Below, piece by piece: positions 1 through 13,100 of a stretch of 64,000 nt of DNA. The stretch comes from Siderastrea siderea. Taxonomy: Eukaryota; Cnidaria; Anthozoa; Scleractinia; Rhizangiidae. The DNA is taken from contig OZ034979.1 of assembly GCA_964030785.1 (NCBI GenBank), forward strand, positions 6,551,423 to 6,615,422, read 5' to 3'. The notes beneath the pieces are model-generated. The model made no database searches, was not told where the DNA came from, and saw only the letters and a list, made by a program, of their open reading frames with translations. The translations under genes and the position numbers were made by a program. Each line of letters opens with the position of its first letter. The first letter of the stretch is position 1.

Positions 1-575
1 TTTGGTGTATGTACCATTGGTGTATGAACGTTTGCTGTATGTACGTTTGCTGTATGTAGCTCTGGTGTATGTACGTTTGGTGTATGTACGTTCGCTGTGT
101 GTACGTTTGGTGTATGTATGTTTGGTTTATGTACGTTTGCTGTATGTCATTTGGTTTATGTACGTCTGGTGTATGTACGTCTGGTGTATGTACGTTTGGT
201 GTATGTACTTTTGGTGTATGTACGTGTCGTGTACCTCTAGTCTATGTACGTCTGGTGTATGTACGCCTGGTGTACGTACGTTTGGTGTACGTACGTTTGG
301 TGTATGTACGTTTGCTGTATGTACGTTTGTTGTATGTACCTCTAGTGTATGTACGTTTGCTGTATGTACGTTTGGTTTATGTACGTCTGGTGTGTGTACG
401 TTTGCTGTAGGTACGGCTGGTGGATGTACGTTTGCTGTTTGTATTCTAGTGTATGTACGTCTGGCGTATGTACGTTTGGTGTACGTATGCCTGGTGTACG
501 CGCGTCTGGTGTATGTACGTCTGATGTATATACGTCTGGTATATGTACGTCTGGTGTATGTACGACTGTTGTTTA
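1..575. repeat. 15-bp minisatellite, edge of an array that begins before the window
   Basis: About 38 imperfect tandem copies of a 15-bp unit, read on the plus strand as tgtatgtacgtttgg with variants tctgg and ttgct. Because 15 is divisible by three and the unit has no stop in any frame, long open frames appear on this strand; they are not genes. On the minus strand the unit reads acaccagacgtacat, one base away from the unit of the array at 22.9-24.8 kb, so both belong to one family in opposite orientation. Confidence 0.95.
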
Positions 576-583
576 GTAACTAG

Positions 584-2142
584 TTTGAAACCTGGGGTAT
601 TCGTAGTTTGTCTAGTGTGATCATAATTCGTGGTTTGAATTGTTAGGTACACGGTGAATCAGTCCGTCAATGGTTTCACGGTATTGCGTCATTTAAATAT
701 ATATTTTGCAGCCCTTTCCTATTTTGGTTTTCGTTAGGTAGCTATTTTTGTTTGTTTGGTTGTTTGTTTGCTCTAAGTTTCTATCGAGAGAGTTGGCATC
801 ATCGGATTGACTTGTAGCAGTTTAAGATTAGTTGTCTTAATCTTCTTATCCTCTTTTTTCTTTCTGTCAGGACTAGAACTAAAAACAGGGGAGTCCAAGT
901 TTCTCTTCCCGTTTAAACAGAACATGGAATTATTTTTTTCTTCCCGGAAGTGTCATGCGTGATTGTGACAAGTTGGATTCAGCTTCCATTGCTACATGAC
1001 TCATCTCTGCAATTGTACCATGATCGTTCTCTTCGCAAAAAAACAGTTTGCTTCCTATGTCAATTATAGTATGATATCATTTCATTTGCATTCTATGACT
1101 TATCTTTGGACTAACGCACGTTTGGAAAATTTAACATTTCATTCTCTATAATTATTACACGTCGGACGGCTCCGAATTTTGTTTTGTATATCTCGAGTTG
1201 CACTGTATCTTGAAAATGAAAATTCTGCCTTTCTTTTTTAACTCCTTGTATTTTTTAAAGACGAATTAAGGGGAAAGTTACGGCAATCTACCGTATTTAC
1301 CCTCATACGAGCTACAACTGCGTTTAGACGCACCTTACATTTAAGAAACTATTTCCAAAAAAATGATATGCACGTTCTATGCATGACGGCGGATGATTGC
1401 GCATGCGTTTGAGCCGTGTTTTCTCCAGACACTGTGGCCTAACTGTGGGTGAATACGGTAAACGTTTCCATTAACTGCGCTTTTTTACTAAGTTAGTTTT
1501 TCTACCTCTAGTTCTTGTTAAGTTGACTATCTTTGTTCCTTGATGGATTTCCATTGTCTCAAGTTTCCTTGTATCTTGTTTCCTAGAAAACAAAATTATA
1601 TCATTTAATGTAAACGCGTTCTGGAAATCAGTACGCGTAAAGCTACACATACACATACACATATACTTTTTTCGTTCTTTGATTGTATGTTCTGCCGGTT
1701 TCTTTTCGTCGCTATCTTAAACTGGCACAAATTGGCACCAAATTTAGCTTTCATGTGGGATTAAATGTCAAATCTTAATACTTGAAATGTTTGCTTTCTG
1801 AATCATTCATAGTCCATAGGAGAACTTTTCTGTAAACAATCTCTTGACAACATACAGCACTTCTTATAAATATTACAATCCTTCAATGATGGGTTCTACT
1901 GTTTCTCTCTTTCCTTGCAAGATTAATATTTCGAAACTCACGTTTCGATGTAGTTAACATCATTATCAGGACTGGATTAATTTATGTAAATAATATAAAT
2001 TTAATCCTGATGTTTCTTGTGAAGATTAATTTTCCTTAAAAATAAAGGTAGACATGCTTAGAATTAACTGATTCTTATCTTATTCAGGCTAACACTCCCT
2101 GGCCTTATTCTAGACTAGAAAAGCTGCAATGTCATGCACAGA
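584..2142. other. Intergenic, no gene seen
   Basis: AT-rich sequence with short homopolymers and only small, chance-like open frames on both strands. I see no exon with conserved coding content, no RNA gene and no clear transposon ends here. Confidence 0.5.
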
Positions 2143-2157
2143 AGATATTGAGCTCAC

Positions 2158-3591
2158 CTCTATTTAAAAAGTTCTCACGGTTGTCGTTGAGGTTGATGCT
2201 TTCTTGTTTCCCTTTCCGCCATTCATGTGTGTCTTTAAAGAGATACAAAATAATATTACATGAAGAAATGCTCGGCATTTAAGTTAAAACTATAAAAGAG
2301 AAGATAAAGAGATCCCCATTACCTCCCTCACCCCCCCCCCCCCCACTACTTTTTTCCCGTCCGTCCTCGTAGGAATTTGTTTTGTGAGGGGGGAGGGGGT
2401 TGGGGTTCCCACTTAGTAGGTACACTACCCCTGTTGGGAACCAAAATGACAGATTTTGGCCCCTCTCTACTCCCCGCCTAAACAAAACTAGCTACCAATT
2501 TATCACAATATGGATTCGATTACACTGAATTTGAAGTCTCACCTTTTCAAGGAATGCAAAGGTGTAGGTTACGTTGCCTCTGTTGAGTTTCTGTTTATAT
2601 GTTCGCGAACATTTACCTGGAGAGAGAGAAAAAACTTGTTAAGAAATGCTTGTTAACGTGTTTTACTTGAACTACTGATACAAAATCAAAGCATCAAAAG
2701 AAAAATTGAAAACTCAGAAAAGGTACAAAAGGCCTCCCCTCTCCTCAGTCTTTTGTCGGACGTTTTCGGGGGGCAAGGGGCTTACCCCAGTTCTCAAAAC
2801 AATATCTCTGTTTGGGGCCAAACTATCTAATATGTCGTTCCCTTTTTTCAGTTTTCAGATCTGATACCTAAACACAGCGCCCTATACCTACTTTAAACCT
2901 AAACAGAACTGACTCAATCTTAAAGCCAATTTTTGGAGTTCTGTATCAAGTCTCACCTCATAAAATGTGCTATGTTAAGGTTGTTAAGCTCTGTTGCGTT
3001 TTTCCCATTCAAGGGTAGTTCTTGAATTGTTTAGACATGTTGCCTGCTATTTCTTACAAACATAATAAAATCCTAGCCGTAAAAGACAGTCTCACCTTTT
3101 TAAAGCAATGCAATGATGTGAGTTAATATGTCGCCTCTGTTGAGTTTCTGTTTATGTGTTCGCGAACTTTTACCTGGAGAGAGAGAAAAAAACTTGTTAA
3201 GAAATGTTCATTGCCGTGATTGACTTGAACTGCCAATACAAAATCAAAGCTTTAGAACAAAAATTAAAATATAAGAAAAGGTACAAAAGGCCTCCGCTCT
3301 CTATCCTCTCGTCAGACCGTTTTCGGGGGGCAAGGGGTTAACTTTACTCCAGTTCTCAAAACAATATCTCCATTTGGGGCCAAAATATCTGATATATCAT
3401 TCCTCTTTTTAAGATCTGATCCCTAAACCCAGCGCCCTATTCCTACTTTAAACCTTAAAAAAACTGGTTTGCATTAATGCAACACATTTGACTTATGTAT
3501 TTTACGTAACAATTCTCACCTATTAAAATGCGTTATGTTGAGGTCGATGGCTTCAGTCTGTTGTGTTTTTCCCAGTCAAGGCTAATTTTAC
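2158..3591 (-). repeat. Array of about 75-nt exon-like cassettes with splice-site consensus
   Basis: Five related modules lie on the minus strand. Three have both edges: 2543-2616, 3096-3173 and 3520-3591. Each is preceded by a pyrimidine-rich tract ending ccag and followed by AG/gtgag. Two more, starting at about 2158 and 2957, keep the donor edge but have lost the acceptor. The 2543-3085 and 3096-3690 blocks are a tandem duplication of roughly 560-600 bp, including flanking pyrimidine-rich and poly-purine stretches. One cassette (2543-2616) is open in one frame; the others contain stops, so coding use is doubtful. They could be alternative 3' exons of the upstream cyclase gene, exons of a non-coding RNA, or simply a duplicated repeat. 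Confidence 0.5.
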
Positions 3592-3699
3592 CTGGAAAGA
3601 GACACAGATTTTGTTAAGACATGCCTGTGTAGCATGTCTGTTTTTATTTAGAAGCATAATAAAATGCTAGCCCTAAAACGTTAGAGAAAAGCCGGCAAG

Positions 3700-6228
3700 T
3701 TGCCCTCCTCCCCCGAAATAAAGATCATGGGGAGAGAAACCAAAGAGAGTGACTCACACTTATCAAAACATAACATTAGAGACGCTTTTTATTACAATAG
3801 AGCTATCGAAGTAATGAAATGGAAGAGGGAAATGAAAAAAAAATTAATATTTTAGTACAAAAAACACGGACTTTAATAATAGGGAAATGTTTCTAAAGGA
3901 AAAAAAAACAGACAACAAAGATAGTGGTGGACCCCTCACGTAAATTTTGTGGCTTGAACACTCAGACAATTCAAATATTTTGGCCAACTTCAAATTCCTA
4001 AATTTGTTTTAAAGAAAACGTCTATTCTATTTTGTAACTTCTCCCTCTCTTACAACACGTACCTCGCGATACTTATTCATGAAGAATAACCAATTGAAAG
4101 ATCGTATGGATTATTGTCCTCATGCACTACGCAAAGGAAAAAACAATATTTGAAAATTTAAAAGCAGAACGAAATAATTCAAAATATTTGTTGCGAAGTG
4201 CCATGGGTCATAAGGGGATCTAGATATTTATAAAGGTAACATGATTTACAAGTCGCTAGTCGCCATTGGTATTGAAGATTGAGGAACTGTCTATCGCGTC
4301 TGAGTCGGTTTATTTCTCGAAGCGTACAAAATGGTTACTAATTAAATGCATAAAATGCAAGTACCAAACATGGCTGAGAATTTAACCTCCGATAACAAAG
4401 GAAGGCCAATAACACTGTCAGCGACGGTTGTTACTTTTTGGCCGTCAACCGTTAACCATTTTAACATACGAACTTCAATAAAGGTCATGAATTCAATGGA
4501 GAACACTAGAACCATATTACAGATATCTTACCTGAAGATTGAAGAACACGTTGCCGTTCGTTATGGTGATCCATTGATTTGAGAGCAAATGCTTTTTACA
4601 GAGACAGAGGTTTGGCTCTCAAGCTGACTTAGCAAACCTTTTTCCTTGCTACAAACATATATTACTAGCGCTCAAAACTGTTACTAAACATTTTCAGCGA
4701 AATAAACTGACTGCTATATTACATTTTGCTCTCGCGGTTTGCTTCGCTAACCTCGTGCCATAGGTGCAGAAAAAAAATGAATAATGAATAAATTAACGAG
4801 CTTATCTGCAATTTGAATAATAGTAAAAAATTGCCGTACATTTTACTTCCAAATTGCTCCATGCTTTGTGAATGTCCCTGTCATAAGTGTTATTTTAGGT
4901 TATTACAGTTTTTGCTACCAGTTTGTTATACAATTCAGTTTTTAGTCGTCTTTCAGTTGGAGAAGTTGGGTGATTTTCCTTTTCCTTTCTTTTCTTTTCT
5001 TTTATTTTTCTCAGTTTTCTTTTCTTTCTAAGTAAGTTGTAAACTCCTTAATAGAAACTTTTGTATTCGCCCAGTAAAGCTAATAAAAACGTACCCATCA
5101 ACAATAACAACAGAAAATCATATCTCCAAGCACTGGTATTACTCTATTACTGAATATACTAGCTTAGGGTTTGGTTTTCGTTTTTGCCATTTTCATAAGG
5201 AAGGAAACATGAGGCGGTAATGTTTTTATAACAATTAACGACCTTTTCCGTATAAGAATACACTTAATATCGTAACGTCCACATAACACCTTAAATAAAG
5301 GTAGAAAATACATGAACTGAGGAATTTTTTATTGCATTCCCTGAAAATACTAAAAATAAAGATTGTGAAAGAAGACATTTCTTGCATTTTGAATATCCTC
5401 CCCTCAATGCCTTCTCGTTTTGGATTGCACAATTTATTCATTCCCGCTCACATATAGGACCTGACGAAAATAGGATAACTGTTGCTAGTCTAAAATAGGG
5501 GTAGTTGCAGCCCACCCGCTCCCCTCGGACCTAATGCCTGTTTGTTCTAAGGCGACTGTCGACTTTTAAAAGGTTTCGGTGTAAATGATATCACAACTCC
5601 TTATAAGTTTAATTGGAGGGAAGTTAAGACTTTTTTTCAAGTCAAAGGTAGTAAGTCAAGCGGTTGGAAACGGTTTTTGAAAAACTCCCTATTAAATTTA
5701 TTATAGAGATGGTGGGGTAGGGCTTAGATATGACTGATTGTTATTGGCGCTGTTAGTATGTGTGTCCAAGTTCTAAAAAACATTCCGGCTCCTTGGTCAT
5801 TTTATCGTTCTTAGAGGTATTAAAAAAAAACAAAAATTCGACAAAGGCATGTACGAGTATACTAACTTTATTCATCCAAGGCATGTACAAAAAGTGCAAC
5901 GGTTTTTTTAATAAAGTAGTTTTGCTCTATACCTTTATAATACATTTGCAAATAGGTACGTGAAAATATAGCGTGTTTGCTAACAATAGGTTCAAATTTT
6001 ACGTCGCATTTCAGAAGCGTCGAATGTAATTTAAGCGCCAAACATGCGGTAAATCAGCCCGAAAAAAAAACTGCGAAAGCAACAAATATTTCATTTTAAA
6101 TACTTTTATTACCACGCAGGTGAATAGCCAGTCCGGCCCCAAAAAGTTATTTTCCATTCTAATAAATGGGCAAAAACTTGCAGAACACGACCATTGCTTT
6201 GCATTTAGATGAATAACAAATGTTAGCA
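3700..6228. other. Intergenic, no gene seen
   Basis: AT-rich sequence with short open frames that look random. Nothing resembles a known domain and no repeat ends were located. Confidence 0.45.
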
Positions 6229-6230
6229 TG

Positions 6231-6344
6231 TACCAAACCAGTGGAATGCTTTTCGCACGCTCTGATTGGCCACTCAAACTCGGAATAGTATATCAAGTTT
6301 GAGTAGCCAATCATAGCGCGCGAAAATTATTCACATGTGTGGTA
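6231..6344. mobile_element. Short palindromic MITE (CCAATCAG-containing family)
   Basis: A nearly perfect inverted repeat: taccaaaccagtgg at the left edge and tgtgtggta at the right, with inner arms around ctctgattggccactcaaac and its complement. Related ends occur near 10.60, 19.17 and 31.44 kb, so this is a dispersed family. Confidence 0.6.
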
Positions 6345-6739
6345 TATAATTAAGGGAAAATTTTCTTAAAAGAAATAACGTGGAAAAAAACGAAGATGTA
6401 CCCTTACAAACTATTCCAAATCTTTTTAGACTTAAAATGGGTGGAAAATAGATATAACTAGGTTAGCCTAACACTACAACGGTTCTCAAATTATGAAGTT
6501 ACGTCAAAACATCATAACGAAATTGCATTCCATTGGAAACTGTTAGTTTAACCAATAATAACAAAGTTACCTATTGCTGTGTTTTAGCTTTCAATGAGTT
6601 CACAGAAATTACGACAAAAATTCTGGTGAGTGTAAATATTTTATCAATAGATAAGTTTTCTTAGAAGCTGTGGTGTTGTCTCAGTGGGCGAGAGAAACAT
6701 TGTCAAGTGAATTAGATACCAGTCGAGTTCATATATAAT

Positions 6740-6862
6740 TAGCCTGCGCAGCAAGCGTTTCCGTAGGCCATCCCACACGTTTGAAGAACATTTTCGCTTT
6801 TTGGCGGCGCAAAAATTGCAAAGGTGTGGAAAAACCTACAGAAACGCTTACTACACAGGCTT
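6740..6862. mobile_element. MITE with tagcctgcg-type ends
   Basis: Inverted ends tagcctgcgcagcaagcg and cgcttactacacaggctta bracket about 120 bp, with inner arms that also pair (cgtttccgtagg with cctacagaaacg). Related ends occur at 16.38, 27.75 and 41.96 kb. Confidence 0.6.
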
Positions 6863-7000
6863 ATTTATAACTCTCACAGTGGTGAATTTACCTCATTACC
6901 TCGTTATCAACCCAGTTGATACCTAATTAAAGTGTAAATATATTTCATTTTGTATTTTACTTAAAAAGCTACTGAGCAAGTTATCGGTAACTCAGGTTCT

Positions 7001-7126
7001 TTAACTGGCATAGTAGACGTCTAGAGTCTCGAAGAAAGGTTCTGATGTTTCCAAAGGCGGGTGGGGTAGGGGTTTGTCGAAGCCTCCCTTTCCAACCAGC
7101 CAATAGGTTGTAACTAGACCGAGTCT
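7001..7126 (-). CDS. Receptor guanylyl cyclase exon 20 (aa 1039-1079 and stop)
   Basis: Acceptor caatcccacag. Encodes the terminal [10 protein letters not shown] strand and a 30-residue Pro-rich tail ending YYAS, with TAA at 7001-7003. I saw no clear canonical AATAAA close downstream. Confidence 0.93.
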   Translation of the reverse strand, partial: RLGLVTTYWLVGKGGFDKPLPHPPLETSEPFFETLDVYYAS

Positions 7127-10100
7127 CTGTGGGATTGAAAAAAGAAGCTGAATTAATGCTGACGAAGACGGCTGAATTAAAAACACTGAAATTGCTCAGA
7201 ATTTCCAATAGATTTTCCAGTTAAAAAATAGTTTTTGGTTGAGGTGGACGTTATACAGATAAGCATTTTCCTTGCGTTTTTAGACGGTTAGATTTATTTT
7301 CTTTTAAAATTTAGTTGGGACAATACTCTCTTAGGCGGTATCAGGAACTGCTTTAAATTCAAGTGCGAAGACCCTGTCATGACGAGCTTTTACGGTGTTT
7401 CAAATGGGAATGAGCCTAGCGCACACGCATCGCGTTACTCAGCCTCTGTCTTGCAGACCTGACTGAAGGAGTTTAGAAAGCTGCCATACTTCTTTGCACA
7501 GTAAACAGGGACACCTTTTTAGAAAACTGTTCTAAATCCAATGTTGTTTGGTTCTAACCTTGATTTGAACTTGTCCTCTTTCTTCCAGGTAGTATCCACC
7601 CAGCTCCACCAACCTGGAGTAAGACTCACGGCTCACATGGATACGAAGAGCTGTTGAGAGATAGAATGATACGCAGTTATTCCACGAAATCGACTCGTAT
7701 ATAAGCTTATATATACCCAATCAGAGCACGCCCTTGCTCATATCGGCCAAGTACATATCAGTGATGGTAAAAAGGGACTGAAATACTGAAATATTTCCCC
7801 ACCACATTTAACATGCTTAGCTAGCTTAGCTACGCGAGGCGGGGGCAACAGATTGTCAGGCAAAACGTTTTCTTTAACAAAAGACAACTTGCCATTAGGG
7901 AGACTACAGTGCTGCATGCGTCGACAGGGAAGTTAAACATGAAACGCGAAGATTTTGATTGATTAACTGTGTTGATAAGGTACAGTTGATATATAAGGTA
8001 AATTAATTAACGTAAAAAAAAACTTTAAAATATTGACGTTTCGAGCGTTACACCTTCGTTAGAAGCTTAAGGGGTAACGCTCGAGACCTCAGTAAAGTCG
8101 TTTTCAGATTGTACATCATCGAGGAGCATTACGTTTTTAGTGAATCTGAAATAAGGTTTATTTCACAATTTCACTGAATATGGGAATGAATTACAAATTT
8201 ACGTGAGAGATTTTATCATCGTTTACACTCAAACGAAGAAAACCGTGAACACTGAAAATATTTCTGGAATGTTTATTGTGTTTTGACCAATCACATGCGC
8301 GACCTTGTAACCGCAGAAAACAAGTGGGTTTCTCAGTCACGGAATCGCGTTGGTTCTCCATTTGTTTTGAAAGACCTTCATCTTAACTTACAAGAATTTA
8401 AATTGTTATTTGTTTTTATCTGAGAGCCACATGCGCTATGGGAGCGAAAAATGTGTGAGTTTTCTTTGGCTTGTTGCGGCTGCATTGTAGCAACGACCGC
8501 GGACTGTCAAAAGCGGCGTTCGCTATTCTTCAACAGCCTGGTGTACGTTGCTAAATTTGAAAATATGTCATTTTCAAAATGTGCAACTACACGTTATAAA
8601 ATATGATGCAAGCCCGGCTGGAAGGCACGGATGATTCGGCCTAAATAAATCGAGTCAGCTGTGCTGTCAATGGGCGAATTTGGAGAGAAAATATTGCAGT
8701 TTTTACTTCAAGGTGAAATAACTGCCGCTTGAGTTGGTTTTATTTGAAAATATTATGTCGGAAACACTGATCGTTGCGTCGGTTTGTCGAAAAATTTTAT
8801 TAGTCAAAAGCGCTCAAACCTATTTTCGCTTGCGTAGTGCGTGGGGCTCTCAGATAGAAAGGAATAGCACTTCCAATTTCTGTAAGATAAACTGGTGAAG
8901 ATTAAACCTTGTCGTCTTTCGAAACAACTCGATTCCGTGACTGAGAAACCATTCGTTTTCTGCGGTTACAAGGTCTCGCATGTGATTGGTCAAAACACAC
9001 ATTCCAGGAATATTTCCAGTGTTCACGGTTTTCGTAATTTGAGTGTAAGTATCTATATTGATGATCACCGGTTTATACCAGCTGTTCCTCTGTGCATGTT
9101 CAGCTGATCAGTTTTTCATCAGGATAAATAGAGACATTAACTATTCTTCGAAAAGTAATGTGATAAATATATGCTCAGACGGAAATGCAAGTACTCACAA
9201 GTTTTGAGGATGTCAACTTATTCAGCGTGTTAGTCCGGTTTATTGTTTAAAATACCAAAAAAAGAAACAGCAAACTTGGTTCTTGTTAAAATGTAACAGT
9301 TTTCATTCTCGAACCTCGTGGTTGATGGCGCAACACCTCATAAGTTACAACTTTGTCTTACAAAAGTAAACTATAGCAGGGTGTGGGTAAGTTCAGTATT
9401 CTTCCCTTGAATACACAGAGCTGTGTTGGCTGAACAAAGACGCTCGCACGTAGACGCAAGTTATTTCAACGCTGTGTACGCCCGTGATTTTGTAACTTAC
9501 GTCCAATCTCTTCCCGGCATTCTTTTACCCAAGTTGGCGGCGAGACTAGCCACCATTCTGGATTTAGCGACGATGTGTGAAAAAGAATACTTACGCAGTC
9601 CGAAGCTTTCCATTTTAGACGCAATGTGAACTGTGTGACCAAACAAACAGAAACGAGGCATGGTGACACCAACCACGCCAGCGACAACTGGCCCTGAAGG
9701 AAAACATGCAACAATAGTCCGTTCAATAGTCCGTGTTCCCTCTAAGACATCCTTAAGTCTTATAGGGGCAAGGATGAAATAGTTAAGTGCGTGGGACTCT
9801 CGATCTGGAGGATGGTATTTCGAGTCAAGTCGCGGCTGTTGTGATGTTGCTTCCACAGACAAGAAACTTCACTCTCCATTGCATCTCTCCACCCAAGCTC
9901 CAGCTGTTCAAATGACGGATAACTTTACCCACCGGGTAAAAAGCTATCCAGCGAATAAGATGTACTCCAACCAATACATTTTAACCACTGGATAGTGATT
10001 TATCCAGCGGGTAGAGCTATCTAGCCTTTGAACAGGTGTATAAATGGGTTTCGGCGACATAGTGCTGGAGACTAAAACTTTCACTTCACATTTAATTTTC

Positions 10101-13100
10101 TGGTTCCTCAATTTTACAACCAGGTCTGCGCGGAGCAAAAATTTCAAGGTATGATAGCTCAAGAGGTACAAAGGAAGTAAACATAGGAGATCATTTGGTA
10201 AACTTATGGTTTTGTGGTTTTGAAACTTGTAATTTTGTACTTTGGGCAATCCAAGGTGGCGGCCTGAGTAACCCCAACATACCTAATTCAATAAAGGTTG
10301 CTTTGGGCATTGGGCAATAGCCCTTTTCACAGTTAACTTTTCTCATTTGCATTACAGTGTATTTGAACATGGATGTGAGGCAATTTCGGGCAGAAACTAC
10401 AAAAGTGCCCGAAATTGCCTCACATCCACGTTCCAAAACATTGTAATGCAAATGAGAAGAGGTAACTGTGAAAAGGGCTATTGCGCATTGAGAAACTATT
10501 GTATGGCGGTCACTGAAGCAAAGCATTGCATTGTGTTCCCCTTGCCTAAATGCCCAATGTTCAATTGCCAAAGCAGCCTTTATTGAATTAGGTATATACC
10601 AAACCCGTGGATAGTGTTTTTCGTCCGCTCTGATTAACTACTCAAACTCGGGGCAATATTTGCTATTCACCTCCCGCCATTGTTCTGGATTTCGCGTGCG
10701 ACTTTTCCTTATTTGTCAGAAAGAAAAACTATTTGGTGCTGGCTATCCAATTGATTGTTATATACTAAAATAATTATTTTTCAGTGTCGTTGAAGAGTGA
10801 TAGATATTTACCTTTACTTCGGTGAAAAATTGTTAATTACCCAGCCCAAAGATCTTGAGAACAAGGCTGTTACGATACCTGTGTGAATTCCAATCCTGAG
10901 CTGCAGCTGATGGTCAGGCAGATGACGCACTCGGAAGGAAGAAATATGGCTCAATAACTCCAGAGCCATGCTCGCAATCTGTCCTGCGTGATTGATGCCA
11001 TTCAGCTTAGGACAACCGCTGACAACAACGTACGCATCACCAACAGTCTCCACCTAGAACATAAGGGGTCAATAAACTCAATGTGCCATCTATTTTAATT
11101 ATCATTTTAAAAAGTCATAGGACACTTCATCAATTGAATCTTAAAAATAGTGATTCAGTTTTGATACAAATGGCTATTCTCAGTGCAGAAACAGATTGGA
11201 AGTTTGTTTCCTTACGAATGGCTAGGAAACTATTAGGTTCTGGAACCGAAATCTTCATACCTAAGGTTCACTGAATTTACATCACTTTTGAAGAAAATGA
11301 GTTCCAGGTTTGTGCGCCTTGATGTGCGAAATAGTGCACAGATAGGGGAGTGCGGCAGTTTTGTATCTGAAGACTCGGCATCAATGTTACAACGACTGCT
11401 GTAAATTTGTGATCCCTTATAGAGCATATATATCGGTAAAATAACAGGAGCATGTCTATCCAATACTTAATTTATAAGCGCACTATCTTTAGTTTAAAGC
11501 AGATCTGGTATGGGAGACGTTTAAACTGTTTAACTGTTAACTCTGTGTCTTCAAAACCATTGGTGAAAATAAGTTGTGGCTAGTTCTGAAATAGGACAAT
11601 ACTGACAACGAGTCTGGCTTGGTCAACAAAAATATGATTTGCCGTCGACAGAAGTGAAAAAACAGATGTAAAAACGTATGGATTTGCAAGAAGGAACAAA
11701 AACAGGAGGGGACTGTGCAATTTGCGCGACAACAAAAGCGCACCTTGGCGGCCGCGCCAAGGTGTAGCAAATTTACGACCTTCATAAAACGAAACTTGGA
11801 CCTACCTTATAGACGTCAAACCTTGTAATGATTTCATCGAACGCAACGTTGAGGTCGTTCAAGAAATCCACAATCTGGCAAGTAAAAGATTAAAGTACAA
11901 TGAACATTTAAATACAAAAAATACTGTGGTTACACACACCGTGATAAAAGCAATTTACCTTGGTTGTTCTAGCGAGGTAAATCTTTCCGTGAGTTTCTAA
12001 ACCGAGGCGATAGCGGTTACACTAAGGCTAGTTTACTGTGGTAAATGCAGTAATTTAAAAATAACGTGTTCAATTGAATTCCAGAGAAGCCAAATTTACT
12101 GCCGTTTTGGTCAAGACATTTTTTCATTGAAATGTTGAATGCGGATTGACGAAATACGCCTAGAATGAAGCAAAATATGATGTCATACAGGACAGAAACG
12201 TTTTTAACCCAGTTAACAAAAACGTCATGATTGGCACGATTTTTCACCTGCGTTCACCCCAACCCTAACGACATATCAGCCTAACCGTGTCCCCCGCCTC
12301 CTTCCCCTACACGGCTCACGAAAACTATAGCATTTAAAAGTTTGTTCCACCGAGAGGGTGAATACTTACCTCGAGCGGTTTGCAAGAAGACGCCAGTTTG
12401 GTGAATCCAACAATGTCGCTAAAAAACATGGTGACTTCTTCAAATTCCTCAGCTTGGACCGAGTTGTGTATCTTAAGCTGTTCAGCGACCAGTCTGATAA
12501 AGCAAGGCACATCATCAGTAAAGGAAGAGCTTTTAATAGACAGCAACACAAAAGTACTGAAAGGTCACATTTTATAAATGTTTTTTTTTTAATTGAAAAG
12601 TTGAAACCCCCTTGCATATCAAAATAAATAGCACCACAGGAAGGTACTGCTCAGTAGCTTTCATTTGAATGGTCACACTTTAGGATTTCATCCACAGACT
12701 CAAAAGTTAGAACCACCTTGTACAGCATAATAAACAGCACCACAGGAAAGTACTGCTCAATAGCTTTCATTTGAGTGGTCACACTTTAGGATTTCATCCA
12801 CAGACTCAAAAGTTAGAACCACCTTGTACAGCATAACAAACAGCACCACAGGAAAGTACTGCTCAGTAGCTTTCATTTGAATGGTCACACTTTAGGATTT
12901 CATACACATTCTCAAAAGTTAAAACCACCTTGTACAGCATAATAAACAGCACTACAGGAAAGTACTGCTCAGTAGCTTTCATTTGAATGGTCACACTTTA
13001 GGATTTCATCCACAGACTCAAAAGTTAGAACCACCTTGTACAGCATAATAAACAGCACCACAGGAAAGTACTGCTCAGTAGCTTTCATTTGAATGGTCAC

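Noticed and set aside
2..583. 193-aa and shorter VYVRL-type frames
   Set aside because: The same minisatellite artefact in the edge array.
9423..9629. Plus-strand 68-aa frame overlapping exon 18
   Set aside because: Antisense to a confident exon; no independent support.
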